64,000 nt of DNA from Flavobacteriaceae bacterium (GTDB lineage Bacteria; Bacteroidota; Bacteroidia; Flavobacteriales; Flavobacteriaceae). The stretch is taken from NCBI GenBank assembly GCA_018401115.1, contig JAGYKX010000005.1:1054001-1118000 (forward strand), in the 5' to 3' direction. Under the pieces are notes generated by a model. The model saw only the letters and a program-made list of their open reading frames with translations, made no database searches and was not told where the DNA came from. Shown in pieces: positions 27,096 to 34,379 of this stretch. Both the position numbers and the translations under genes were made by a program. Numbering within the stretch: position 1 is the stretch's first letter; each line of letters starts with the position of its first letter.

Positions 27096-28387
27096 ATGTC
27101 TGAAAAAGGTAATAAACCCAATATAGAACTTAGATCCGAGGATGTTCAAGATATTTTGAACAGGCCACCCAATTGGATGATTAGTTGGGGGAACACACTT
27201 TTGATTATCATCATTCTTACAGGCCTATTGCTTAGTTATTTCATTAAATACCCGGACGTTATTACAGGAAGAGCCACGATTTCTACCGATATACCCCCAG
27301 TATATGTGGTCAGCAATGTAAGTGGAAGGTTAAAGTCAATTGATGCTCCAAATGGTGGGGATGTGTTAGAAGGGCAATTATTAGCGGAAATTGAAAATCC
27401 CACTCCTTATTCAACCATTGATAGTTTGCAAAATTTTTTAAAGAATGCGTTAGCGTTTCTTTCAGACTCTACTAATGATAGCTTTAAATATTATGCTGAA
27501 ATAAAACTTTATGAAGTTTCATCAGAGTTTTTATCGTTAAAAATAGTCTTGAAGAGTATCATGCTCATATATTCAGCAATTTTAAAGATCAGCAGCTCAT
27601 TGATCTTCAAAATAAACTAGCTGCCTATGAAAAACTAAATGAAATTTCTAAGGTTGAGGCAGAATTGAGTAAGGCCGATATATCTTACGCAAAGGAGCGT
27701 TTTAATATGAAGGAAGAAGAATATGAGCTCGGATTGATTTCAAAACTAGAATTTTTGAATGCCCAAAGCACATATAATCAGTATTTGAAAACAGAAGAGG
27801 GTTTGAAAAAAAATCAGATCCAAATGGAACTAACAATTGCTGATTATGAAAGTCAAATCAGAAATCATCAATTAGAAAAAAAGGCAAAGTCAAAAGAGTA
27901 TAGAAAAAATATTTTAGCGTCTATTGCAACGCTAGAGAACTTCATCATACGGTGGGAAACAGAATTCACAATTAAATCACCAATATCAGGCCGGCTTGAT
28001 TATTCGGGTAGGATCAAAGTAAATCAGCTAATTAAAGGAGGGGATAGACTTTTCGCCATCATTCTTGCAACTGGTTCCTTCGAAACATTGGTTGAATTGC
28101 CTGCTCAAGGGTTTGGAAAAGTTGAAGTTGGTCAAAAAGTTAAGCTCAAGCTGGATAATTATCCTCACAATGAATATGGTTTTATAAACGGAACCATAAG
28201 TAGTTTGGCATCCTTACCTAATGAAGATATCTACCAAGTACAACTCACCCTGGATAATAAACTTGTGACCTCCTACGGTACTGAATTAGAATACAGTCCT
28301 GAAATGATGGCCACAGCTGAAGTTATAACAAAAGACTTGCGTTTGATCGAAAGACTATTTAATTCATTAAAAATGCTCTTTGAGTAA
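27096..28387 (+). pseudogene. HlyD-family membrane fusion protein, frameshifted (430 residues if repaired)
   Basis: It starts one base after the ABC exporter stop. The first frame gives an N-terminal helix (WGNTLLIIIILTGLLLSYFI) and the first lipoyl half (VVSNVSGRLKSIDAPNGGDV), then goes out of register after FLSLK near 27542. One added A in the five-A run 27539-27543 joins it to NSLEEYHAHIFSNFKDQQ and on through the coiled coil and the second lipoyl half (FTIKSPISGRLDYSG) to the C-terminus. The adaptor links the inner membrane exporter to an outer membrane channel. No TolC-like gene is in the island; the one at 1-873 is a distant candidate. Confidence 0.85.
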
Positions 28388-28637
28388 ATGTGCTAATCAT
28401 TTACCTGAAAAATAAAGAAATACACAACCCAAGAAATAACCAAGCAAATTCATTGTTTAACCCCTCAAATATAAGACTAAATAACTCAAGTATTATAGAA
28501 TTATCAGGACTAGATAGTTACGTTTATCAGTTGAATCGGGTTGGTCTAGGCTAATGAAACCGAAGAACTGGTTTGTGCATGATGTATATTGTTAAATAAT
28601 TAATTATAAAAAATATAAAATAAAATAATAAATAATA

Positions 28638-28805
28638 TTATATATTATTATTCGTTTCAATATAATTAAGGGTGAGGAAGGATGTTTTCCAACCTGACCA
28701 TACGGCTGTGCTGTTAATGATATCGAATATTATGCTGATGCAGATCAATTTCTTTGTTATGAAGGAGGTGACTGGCAGTGCTCTAATCCAAATTATGACC
28801 AATAG
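28638..28805 (+). pseudogene. Degenerate fourth GG-leader four-cysteine peptide gene (remnant)
   Basis: In one frame, IIKGEEGCFPT, a TGA at 28695-28697, then PYGCAVNDIEYYADADQFLC and YEGGDWQCSNPNYDQ to TAG 28803-28805. The leader end IIKGEEGC resembles VIKGGDTC of peptide 2, and four cysteines are spread as in the intact cores. There is no ATG. Upstream (28589-28652) is extremely A+T-rich; TTGTTAAATAAT at 28589 looks like the beginning of the common leader ATGTTAAATAAC in another frame. The stretch 28388-28637 holds nothing else that I can name. Confidence 0.45.
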
Positions 28806-28945
28806 GAGTGAAAAAGGTTGTGATTTTCTTTGGTTATAAAATTACAACTAAAATAAGAGGCCTGTAACACGACCAGTTTACCATGAATAAAAGCTTTCCA
28901 TCGACTCTCTACAATCTTAGGGTATGCTTAACACCCAATTGGGTT

Positions 28946-28976
28946 AAAAAGACAGCCACTTGCGTAACTGTCTTTT
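28946..28976 (+). terminator. Hairpin with flanking A and T runs
   Basis: AAAAAGACAG ... CTGTCTTTT: a perfect 9-base stem around a 12-base loop, A-rich before and T-rich after, so it could work on both strands. It follows CACCCAATTGGGTT (28932-28945), which recurs at 29038. Confidence 0.5.
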
Positions 28977-28980
28977 AAAT

Positions 28981-28999
28981 GATGTGGGTCCATCTGGGC
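28981..28999 (-). repeat. Degenerate copy of the tRNA 3' end
   Basis: GATGTGGGTCCATCTGGGC resembles the 3' end of the tRNA below (GATGTGGGCCCACCTGGGC, 29095-29113), with two changes. Both copies are preceded by a hairpin and by CACCCARTTGGGTT, so a unit of about 110 bases seems to have been duplicated. It may be a dead tRNA copy or an old attachment site. Confidence 0.45.
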
Positions 29000-29061
29000 T
29001 TCCCGAATCTCCCTACGGTCGTTCGGGATAAACTTCTCACCCAGTTGGGTTTAAAATGCAG

Positions 29062-29091
29062 AAAAGTATCCAGCTAACACTGGATACTTTT
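29062..29091 (-). terminator. Terminator hairpin just downstream of the tRNA
   Basis: AAAAGTATCCAG, loop CTAACA, CTGGATACTTTT: a perfect 12-base stem that, on the minus strand, starts nine bases after the tRNA and ends in a T-run. Confidence 0.75.
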
Positions 29092-29099
29092 CAATGATG

Positions 29100-29173
29100 T
29101 GGGCCCACCTGGGCTCGAACCAGGGACTTTCTGATTATGAGTCAGATACTCTAACCAACTGAGTTATAGGCCC
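29100..29173 (-). tRNA. tRNA with anticodon CAT (tRNA-Ile2 or elongator tRNA-Met)
   Basis: 74 bases on the minus strand. Acceptor GGGCCTA pairs with TGGGCCC; D arm AACTCAGTTGGTTAGAG; anticodon stem TCTGA/TCAGA with loop CTCATAA; T arm CCTGG/CCAGG with loop TTCGAGC; discriminator A; no encoded CCA. The GGGCCTA acceptor is like Bacteroidetes tRNA-Ile(GAT), which favours the isoleucine tRNA whose C34 is modified by TilS, but I cannot exclude Met. Confidence 0.93.
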
Positions 29174-29246
29174 TTTTCAAAAGCGATATAAGCCTTTGAA
29201 AATTGGACTGCAATGTTACATATTTGTGGCTAATTAAACAAAGCAA

Positions 29247-29870
29247 ATGCAGCCTGACTTATTAAAAATACAAGCGATTATTTTTGACCTCGGTGGTGTG
29301 ATCATCGATTTGGATGAATCTGCCACGCACCGTGCCTTTTCAGAAATCTCCAAACTGCCGTTGGCTGACATTCAACAAATGGTGAGCCGCCCTTATTTTA
29401 AAAAATATGAAGTCGGTGCCATTGATGACCCTACCTTTCGGGCACACCTACGCGAAGACCTACAATTTGAGGGGCCAGATGCTTTGATTGATGAGGCTTG
29501 GAATGCCATGCTGGGGCCTATTGCAAAAGAAAGATTGGAAAAATTGGAAGCCTTGGCCAAGTCTTTTCGCCTGTTTGTCATGAGCAATACCAACAGCATG
29601 CACGTCAGGCGGTTTTTAAAAATTGCAGCACATGTTTCACCCGAAAAACCTTTCGATGCATATTTTGAGGAAGTGTATTTTTCGCATGAGGTGGAGGCGC
29701 GAAAGCCCAACCCGGAGGCTTGGCAGCCTATATTCAACGACAATGGTTTGTCTCCCCACCAAGCCCTTTTTATCGATGATAAATTAGAAAATGTGGAAGC
29801 CGCCTCTGCCATGGGCATGCAGGTACTGCACAATCCGGAAATTAACTATTGGTTGTCGGTACTGAATTGA
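29247..29870 (+). CDS. HAD-superfamily hydrolase, subfamily IA
   Basis: 207 residues. Motif I FDLGGVIIDLD with nucleophile Asp14 (the second Asp of DxD is Gly, as in the YihX-like branch), motif II VMSNTN, motif III Lys in EARKPNPEAW and motif IV FIDDKLENVEAA. Probably a sugar-phosphate or nucleotide phosphatase; the substrate cannot be read from sequence. It overlaps the convergent rhodanese gene by 25 bases. Confidence 0.88.
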   Translation: MQPDLLKIQAIIFDLGGVIIDLDESATHRAFSEISKLPLADIQQMVSRPYFKKYEVGAIDDPTFRAHLREDLQFEGPDALIDEAWNAMLGPIAKERLEKLEALAKSFRLFVMSNTNSMHVRRFLKIAAHVSPEKPFDAYFEEVYFSHEVEARKPNPEAWQPIFNDNGLSPHQALFIDDKLENVEAASAMGMQVLHNPEINYWLSVLN

Positions 29871-30166
29871 AAAACTTCGCGTAAGGCTGCTACGCCGCCT
29901 GAAATGTGAATCACATCTTCAAATCCTTGATGTTTTAAATAGATTTGGGCAGTGGAGGCACGTACTCCTGTTAAGCAAGCTAAATAAATAGTTTGTGAGG
30001 GGTCTAAATCACCGGCATAAATGGTTTGTGGTAACTCAGCTAATGGAATATTTGTACCTCCAAAATTTTCTTCTTCATATTCCCATACTTCCCGCACGTC
30101 TATCCATTGAAGCGATGGGTTTTGCTTAATTAAGGCAACAAAATCGTGGGTAGAGATGGATTTCAT
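29846..30166 (-). CDS. Single-domain rhodanese-like sulfurtransferase
   Basis: 106 residues, one rhodanese domain. WIDVREVWEYEEENFGGTNIP is the family N-terminal motif and the active-site loop is ACLTGVRASTA with Cys64, which would carry the persulfide. Stand-alone proteins of this type move sulfane sulfur in the cytosol. It follows the T9SS-sorted protein gene on the same strand after eight bases. Confidence 0.87.
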   Translation of the reverse strand: MKSISTHDFVALIKQNPSLQWIDVREVWEYEEENFGGTNIPLAELPQTIYAGDLDPSQTIYLACLTGVRASTAQIYLKHQGFEDVIHISGGVAALREVFQFSTDNQ

Positions 30167-30174
30167 AAGCTAAA

Positions 30175-32034
30175 CTATTTTAAAATAATGCGTTTAGTTT
30201 GCGTTCGGGTTCCTTGCCAAATGCGCAGCAAATATATGCCTTTTTGTCGTGTCGATAGGTCAATCCATGCCCCATTTTCTACCTTTTGCCATGGAACATT
30301 TTGAATTTGTCCTTGCGGGTCTAGTACCTGAAGGTGGTCTACTTCTCCTGAGATAAAATAGCGTCCCTCTGAGGGATTAGGGAACACATTTACATCGCTG
30401 ATCTTTCCAGAGGCTTCTCCAGGTAGTGCCCCGGCAATGGCTTTATCGAACCTTGGCCGCATTAAAAAACTACCTTGTACAAAAGCATTGCGTTGCCAGC
30501 TACCGGTTACATTGAAATGCATTCGGTCTCCCGAATTGGTTTGTTTGTCTAAGCCTACGGCCAAGAATTCATTGGTGGCCTGTTGGAATCCTATGAAAAA
30601 TGTGTCTTGCACCACAACCGGGCTATCCAGTAAATAAGCATTCAAATCTCCCAGATGTGATGCACGTAACACCGAAAAAGACTGACTCACGAGTTCGGCT
30701 CCCGGGCCGTCAAGCCCTTGTTCCCAAACCTTGATTTCAATGGGTTCTCCGGCCTGCTGTACAAAGGGAAAATTAATGTCGATGTGGGTAAGCAAAGCCT
30801 CAGTTTCGGCATAGAAGGCATAGGCCAATTGGCCTCCTGCCTGATTGATGCCAGCTGCAAAGTCAGGCTCCCCGTCATCATAGGCAAAATAATCATGGAG
30901 AATGGTCACTGTCCGAACCGTGTCGTTCACACGGAAATCTATGGTCGTATTGAATGTGGTATCTATGCCTTGGTTAATTTCTTCAATAAAAAAACCATCT
31001 CCCGATCGGATAGAATAAGTGGTTTCCAGCCACAAGGAATCTGCTAGAGGGTTCAGTACGTCTGGATTGAGTGCAGGTGAATCAAAAGTTCTGCGTTCAA
31101 AGGCTCTAGGAATGGGATTGGCAATTTGTCCGTTATTCAATATTTCTAAGATTTCTCCAGACACCAGGTCTCTTACAATGGTATTGTAAGCAATGGGCTG
31201 AAAAGAGGAATTTAAATTGACAAATTCCGTTTGTGTCTTTTGTACATAAACCGATGGATTTGCGAAAAATTGCTCCTTTGGCATGGCCGAATAAGGGGCA
31301 ATTAAAAAGCTTGGATTCACAGTCAAGGCACGATCCAAGTAGGCTGAATCTGCGGGATGTCGTTGGTCATCGAGAAAAATATAATCGATTAGCCAAGTAT
31401 CGAAAGCGCCAGAAAGCCGCGAAAAAGATTGGAATTTAACCTGAAAGGTGGCGTGGAAGTAATCGCGTGAGACTTGGATAAGTTCTTGCGTAAAATTTTC
31501 AGTGGCTTTTTCAATACCTCCGGTAGAGGACCAAACCGTTTCCCATTGCAAGGCATTGTTTTTGAACTGTACGACCAGACTGTCTTCTTGGTCGGGTAAT
31601 TCACCTCGACCATTGGCTTGCCAGAAGAAGCTGAAAAAAACCGAGTCTGCTTGGTTGTCAGGTATGCTCGAAAGATCAAACGGGTGTGATACCAGACTGT
31701 CCGTTTTACCGTTGATCAAACTGCGGACATTATAGGGGACACCATTGACGTCAACTCCATCGAATACTGCCGCATGCAGCGAGGGCGTTTGAATGCCTGT
31801 ACTGTTACTAATCCTTACATGCTGACCATATAGCCATTTTTCTTCATCGGGAAGAAGGCGGCTGGTACTGAAGTCGTCCCAAAATGGAAGGGTAAGTGTT
31901 TTTTGTGTTTGCTGCTGTTGTGCCGCAGCAAATGAAAAATTCTTTTGGGGCAAGAGAGGGAGAGGCCTCTCAATGATTTGTGCTTGAAGGCTATATCCCC
32001 AAAAAAAAGCCGCTATGAGTAGGAGTTTTTTCAA
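30175..32034 (-). CDS. Secreted protein with type IX secretion C-terminal sorting domain
   Basis: 619 residues. Signal peptide at the N-terminus (KKLLLIAAFFWGYSLQAQ). The large middle part, rich in beta strands and Asp/Asn, has no catalytic motif I recognise. The last about 75 residues form a T9SS type A sorting domain: NVFPNPSEGRYF, then GIYLLRIWQGTRTQTKRIIL. The protein would be exported across the outer membrane by the Por machinery and attached to the surface or released. Its start lies next to the stop of the PASTA gene, so the two are probably co-transcribed. Confidence 0.85.
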   Translation of the reverse strand: MKKLLLIAAFFWGYSLQAQIIERPLPLLPQKNFSFAAAQQQQTQKTLTLPFWDDFSTSRLLPDEEKWLYGQHVRISNSTGIQTPSLHAAVFDGVDVNGVPYNVRSLINGKTDSLVSHPFDLSSIPDNQADSVFFSFFWQANGRGELPDQEDSLVVQFKNNALQWETVWSSTGGIEKATENFTQELIQVSRDYFHATFQVKFQSFSRLSGAFDTWLIDYIFLDDQRHPADSAYLDRALTVNPSFLIAPYSAMPKEQFFANPSVYVQKTQTEFVNLNSSFQPIAYNTIVRDLVSGEILEILNNGQIANPIPRAFERRTFDSPALNPDVLNPLADSLWLETTYSIRSGDGFFIEEINQGIDTTFNTTIDFRVNDTVRTVTILHDYFAYDDGEPDFAAGINQAGGQLAYAFYAETEALLTHIDINFPFVQQAGEPIEIKVWEQGLDGPGAELVSQSFSVLRASHLGDLNAYLLDSPVVVQDTFFIGFQQATNEFLAVGLDKQTNSGDRMHFNVTGSWQRNAFVQGSFLMRPRFDKAIAGALPGEASGKISDVNVFPNPSEGRYFISGEVDHLQVLDPQGQIQNVPWQKVENGAWIDLSTRQKGIYLLRIWQGTRTQTKRIILK

Positions 32035-32832
32035 TTAATTCAGGTCGTTTTCTTTTGGTTTTTCAGCATTCACCCATACTTCAATCAGATCGCCTGTACG
32101 TACTATGCTACCGACAGGCGGCAATTGTTTGTATACTAAATTGGGGGGGACGGTATCGTTAGGTATATAATTTACATCGTCTAATTTTAATTGTGATGCG
32201 TCAATCTGAAACTTCACTTCTTCCAAACTCTTCAACAGAAAATTGGGTGTGGCAAATCGTTTGATGCCATCACCATTACCAATGACTAAATCAATGATAG
32301 ATCCTTTATAAAGGAGGGTTCCTGGCTCTATCTTCTCACCGTTCATGCGCTGCTCAATGATTGCATTCACCCTTCTATCAGGACTGTACGATAAATCTCC
32401 ACGCTTTAATCCATTGGTTTCAAGTATGTCTTCAGCATTCAACAGGTCGGTATTGGTTAGGTCAGGCATACGTACTTGTGGCGGAATAGTCGCGTTAAGT
32501 GTCAGGTATATCTTGCGGTCTTCCTTTACTTTCATTCCTGTTTTTGGATTCTGGCTTAAAATCACCTGCGGGGGTTGATTTTCGGCATAACCTGAATCGG
32601 TTACCACTTCGTAGCGCAAATTTCTATTGGTTAAAAATTGGTCAATATCTTCGAAAGATTTCCCTAAGAGATCGGGCACGGTAATCGCTTCATTATGATT
32701 GGTAGTGGCAGGCAGGTAGATATAAAAAAAGAATAAAATAGCCACCACACCAATGCTAAGCATGATGATGATGTTCTTCAGGAATTTGTAAAGGGTGAAA
32801 GGCCTGTCGCTCATAAGATTTTCATTTTTCAT
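32035..32832 (-). CDS. Membrane-anchored PASTA-domain protein
   Basis: 265 residues. A short cytoplasmic start, one membrane helix (IIIMLSIGVVAILFFFYIYL, about residues 20-40), then three PASTA domains outside: ITVPDLLGKSFEDIDQFL, VRMPDLTNTDLLNAEDIL and FATPNFLLKSLEEVKFQI. PASTA domains bind peptidoglycan-like ligands; in Firmicutes they sit on kinases, but here no kinase domain is present. The role in this group is not established; a cell envelope function is inference. Confidence 0.87.
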   Translation of the reverse strand: MKNENLMSDRPFTLYKFLKNIIIMLSIGVVAILFFFYIYLPATTNHNEAITVPDLLGKSFEDIDQFLTNRNLRYEVVTDSGYAENQPPQVILSQNPKTGMKVKEDRKIYLTLNATIPPQVRMPDLTNTDLLNAEDILETNGLKRGDLSYSPDRRVNAIIEQRMNGEKIEPGTLLYKGSIIDLVIGNGDGIKRFATPNFLLKSLEEVKFQIDASQLKLDDVNYIPNDTVPPNLVYKQLPPVGSIVRTGDLIEVWVNAEKPKENDLN

Positions 32833-32931
32833 AACGGATGCAAAAGTATTTCATTTTACTTCTAGAGCCGAAATTAGACAAATTTATGAATTAAGTGCGA
32901 GGAAGAACATTTGCTCCACTTTTTAAAGGGG

Positions 32932-33171
32932 CTATTGTGCGGGGGTGGTATTAATGGCAATCACTTCCCTGATTTCAGGGATGTCTTTTTTAATGGCTTC
33001 TTCTACACCTGCTTTCATGGTCATGGGCGACATAGGGCAGGTTCCGCAAGCACCTTCTAATTCCAACTTCACTACCAAATCTTCTGTTATTTCAACCACT
33101 TTCACATTGCCTCCGTCAGCCATTAAAAATGGTCTGATTTTTTCCAAAGCCGCTTCAACTCTTTCAATCAT
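32932..33171 (-). CDS. NifU C-terminal domain (Nfu) iron-sulfur scaffold protein
   Basis: 79 residues, a stand-alone Nfu domain with the CxxC pair Cys42/Cys45 (GACGTCPMS) that holds a 4Fe-4S cluster shared by a dimer. DGGNVKVVEI is the family start motif. It sits three bases after the mrp gene on the same strand; both take part in iron-sulfur cluster transfer, so they form a meaningful pair. Confidence 0.93.
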   Translation of the reverse strand: MIERVEAALEKIRPFLMADGGNVKVVEITEDLVVKLELEGACGTCPMSPMTMKAGVEEAIKKDIPEIREVIAINTTPAQ

Positions 33172-33174
33172 GAC

Positions 33175-34269
33175 TTATGTGTTAATTTCTACTTTTTCTG
33201 TTTTCGCAAACTGCGCGTTCCTAATGGCAATTTGCTGTGCCGCGGCTTCCGACACGGCTTCTATTGCTTTTCCTGTCACATTATCCTGCATAATGGCTGG
33301 ATAACCCACATCGCCTCCCTCTCTAATGCTTTGTACTAACGGAATCTCACCCAGAAAAGGTACTCCACATTCTTCCGCTAAAGCACGTCCTCCCCCTTTG
33401 CCAAATATATAATACTTATGCTCAGGCAGTTCTTCTGGCGTAAAGTACGCCATATTTTCGATCACTCCAAGCACAGGCACATTGATTTGATCTTGCTGAA
33501 ACATTTTCAATCCTTTACGTGCATCTGCTAAGGCCACTTTTTGTGGTGTGGTTACCACAATGGCTCCTGTTACGGGCACAGTTTGTACCATGGTCAAGTG
33601 AATGTCGCTCGTACCAGGGGGTAAATCGATGAATAAATAGTCGAGTTCTCCCCACTCCGTGTCACCGATGAATTGTTTCAAGGCACTGCTGGCCATGGGG
33701 CCTCGCCATACGACTGCATTTTCTGCTGGGGTAAGAAAACCTATGGAAATGAGCTTTACACCATATTGCTCGATGGGAACGATTAAATTTCTTTCTCCTT
33801 CCTTTTTGATACCCGGCTGCTCATTTTCACAATTGAACATGGTGGGGATGGAAGGTCCATAAATATCGGCATCAATCACACCCACTTTTGCTCCTTGTCT
33901 TGAGAGTGCCACGGCTAAATTTGCCGTAACCGTAGATTTCCCCACACCTCCTTTACCCGAAGCTACTGCAATGATGTTTTTTACTTGTGGTAAAATAGGT
34001 GTATTATCTCTTGTGGTAGTTACCAGGGAGCTCATCTCTATGTGTACTTCCAAGGCATTGCCCAAATGAGTTTCAATGGCTGCCAGACAATCTTGCCGGA
34101 TTTTTTCTTTAAGCGGACATGCCGGCGTGGTTAACATCACTGTAAACGATAGCTTTTTACCATCAATTTGTATATTTTCAATCATGTTGAGCGTCACCAA
34201 ATCTTTTTTGATGTCGGGGTCGTCTACATGTCGTAAAGCAGCAAGTACAGTTTCTTGGGTCAGCGCCAT
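33175..34269 (-). CDS. mrp: Mrp/NBP35-family P-loop ATPase (iron-sulfur carrier)
   Basis: 364 residues. N-terminal MIP18/DUF59 domain (VDDPDIKKDLVTLNMI, then MLTTPACPLK), and from residue 100 the Mrp ATPase with the deviant Walker A GKGGVGKS at 105-112, VIDADIYGPSIPTMF and DLPPGTSDIHLT. The place where ApbC/NBP35 proteins have a CPxC pair reads ENMAYFTPEELPEHKYYIFG, without cysteines. That may be usual for this lineage but makes cluster binding by the classic ligands doubtful. Probably followed by nfu in one transcript. Confidence 0.93.
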   Translation of the reverse strand: MALTQETVLAALRHVDDPDIKKDLVTLNMIENIQIDGKKLSFTVMLTTPACPLKEKIRQDCLAAIETHLGNALEVHIEMSSLVTTTRDNTPILPQVKNIIAVASGKGGVGKSTVTANLAVALSRQGAKVGVIDADIYGPSIPTMFNCENEQPGIKKEGERNLIVPIEQYGVKLISIGFLTPAENAVVWRGPMASSALKQFIGDTEWGELDYLFIDLPPGTSDIHLTMVQTVPVTGAIVVTTPQKVALADARKGLKMFQQDQINVPVLGVIENMAYFTPEELPEHKYYIFGKGGGRALAEECGVPFLGEIPLVQSIREGGDVGYPAIMQDNVTGKAIEAVSEAAAQQIAIRNAQFAKTEKVEINT

Positions 34270-34363
34270 ATTTTTTTCTAATGTGCAAATTAAAGTCTTT
34301 TTTTAGACTACACATTAAAACACTTGCTGAAGATAATAGTTCATGATAAGCCGTTGCATTTAC

Positions 34364-34371
34364 TATATTTG
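34364..34371 (+). promoter_or_regulatory. dnaG promoter -7 element
   Basis: TATATTTG ends nine bases before the dnaG ATG (34380), a perfect TAnnTTTG match; the mRNA leader would be very short. No clear -33 TTTG. Confidence 0.45.
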
Positions 34372-34379
34372 AAGTCGCT

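Noticed and set aside
21583-27543. Phase variation at homopolymers in the island
   Set aside because: The runs are only 4-6 bases long, too short for usual slipped-strand switching, and housekeeping genes show the same kind of indel.
28590-28652. Extremely A+T-rich stretch as a replication origin
   Set aside because: No DnaA-box cluster or dnaA/parA context; it matches the decayed peptide leader better.
28680-28805. In-frame TGA read as selenocysteine or another recoded residue
   Set aside because: There is no start codon and the leader is wrecked; a decayed gene explains it more simply.
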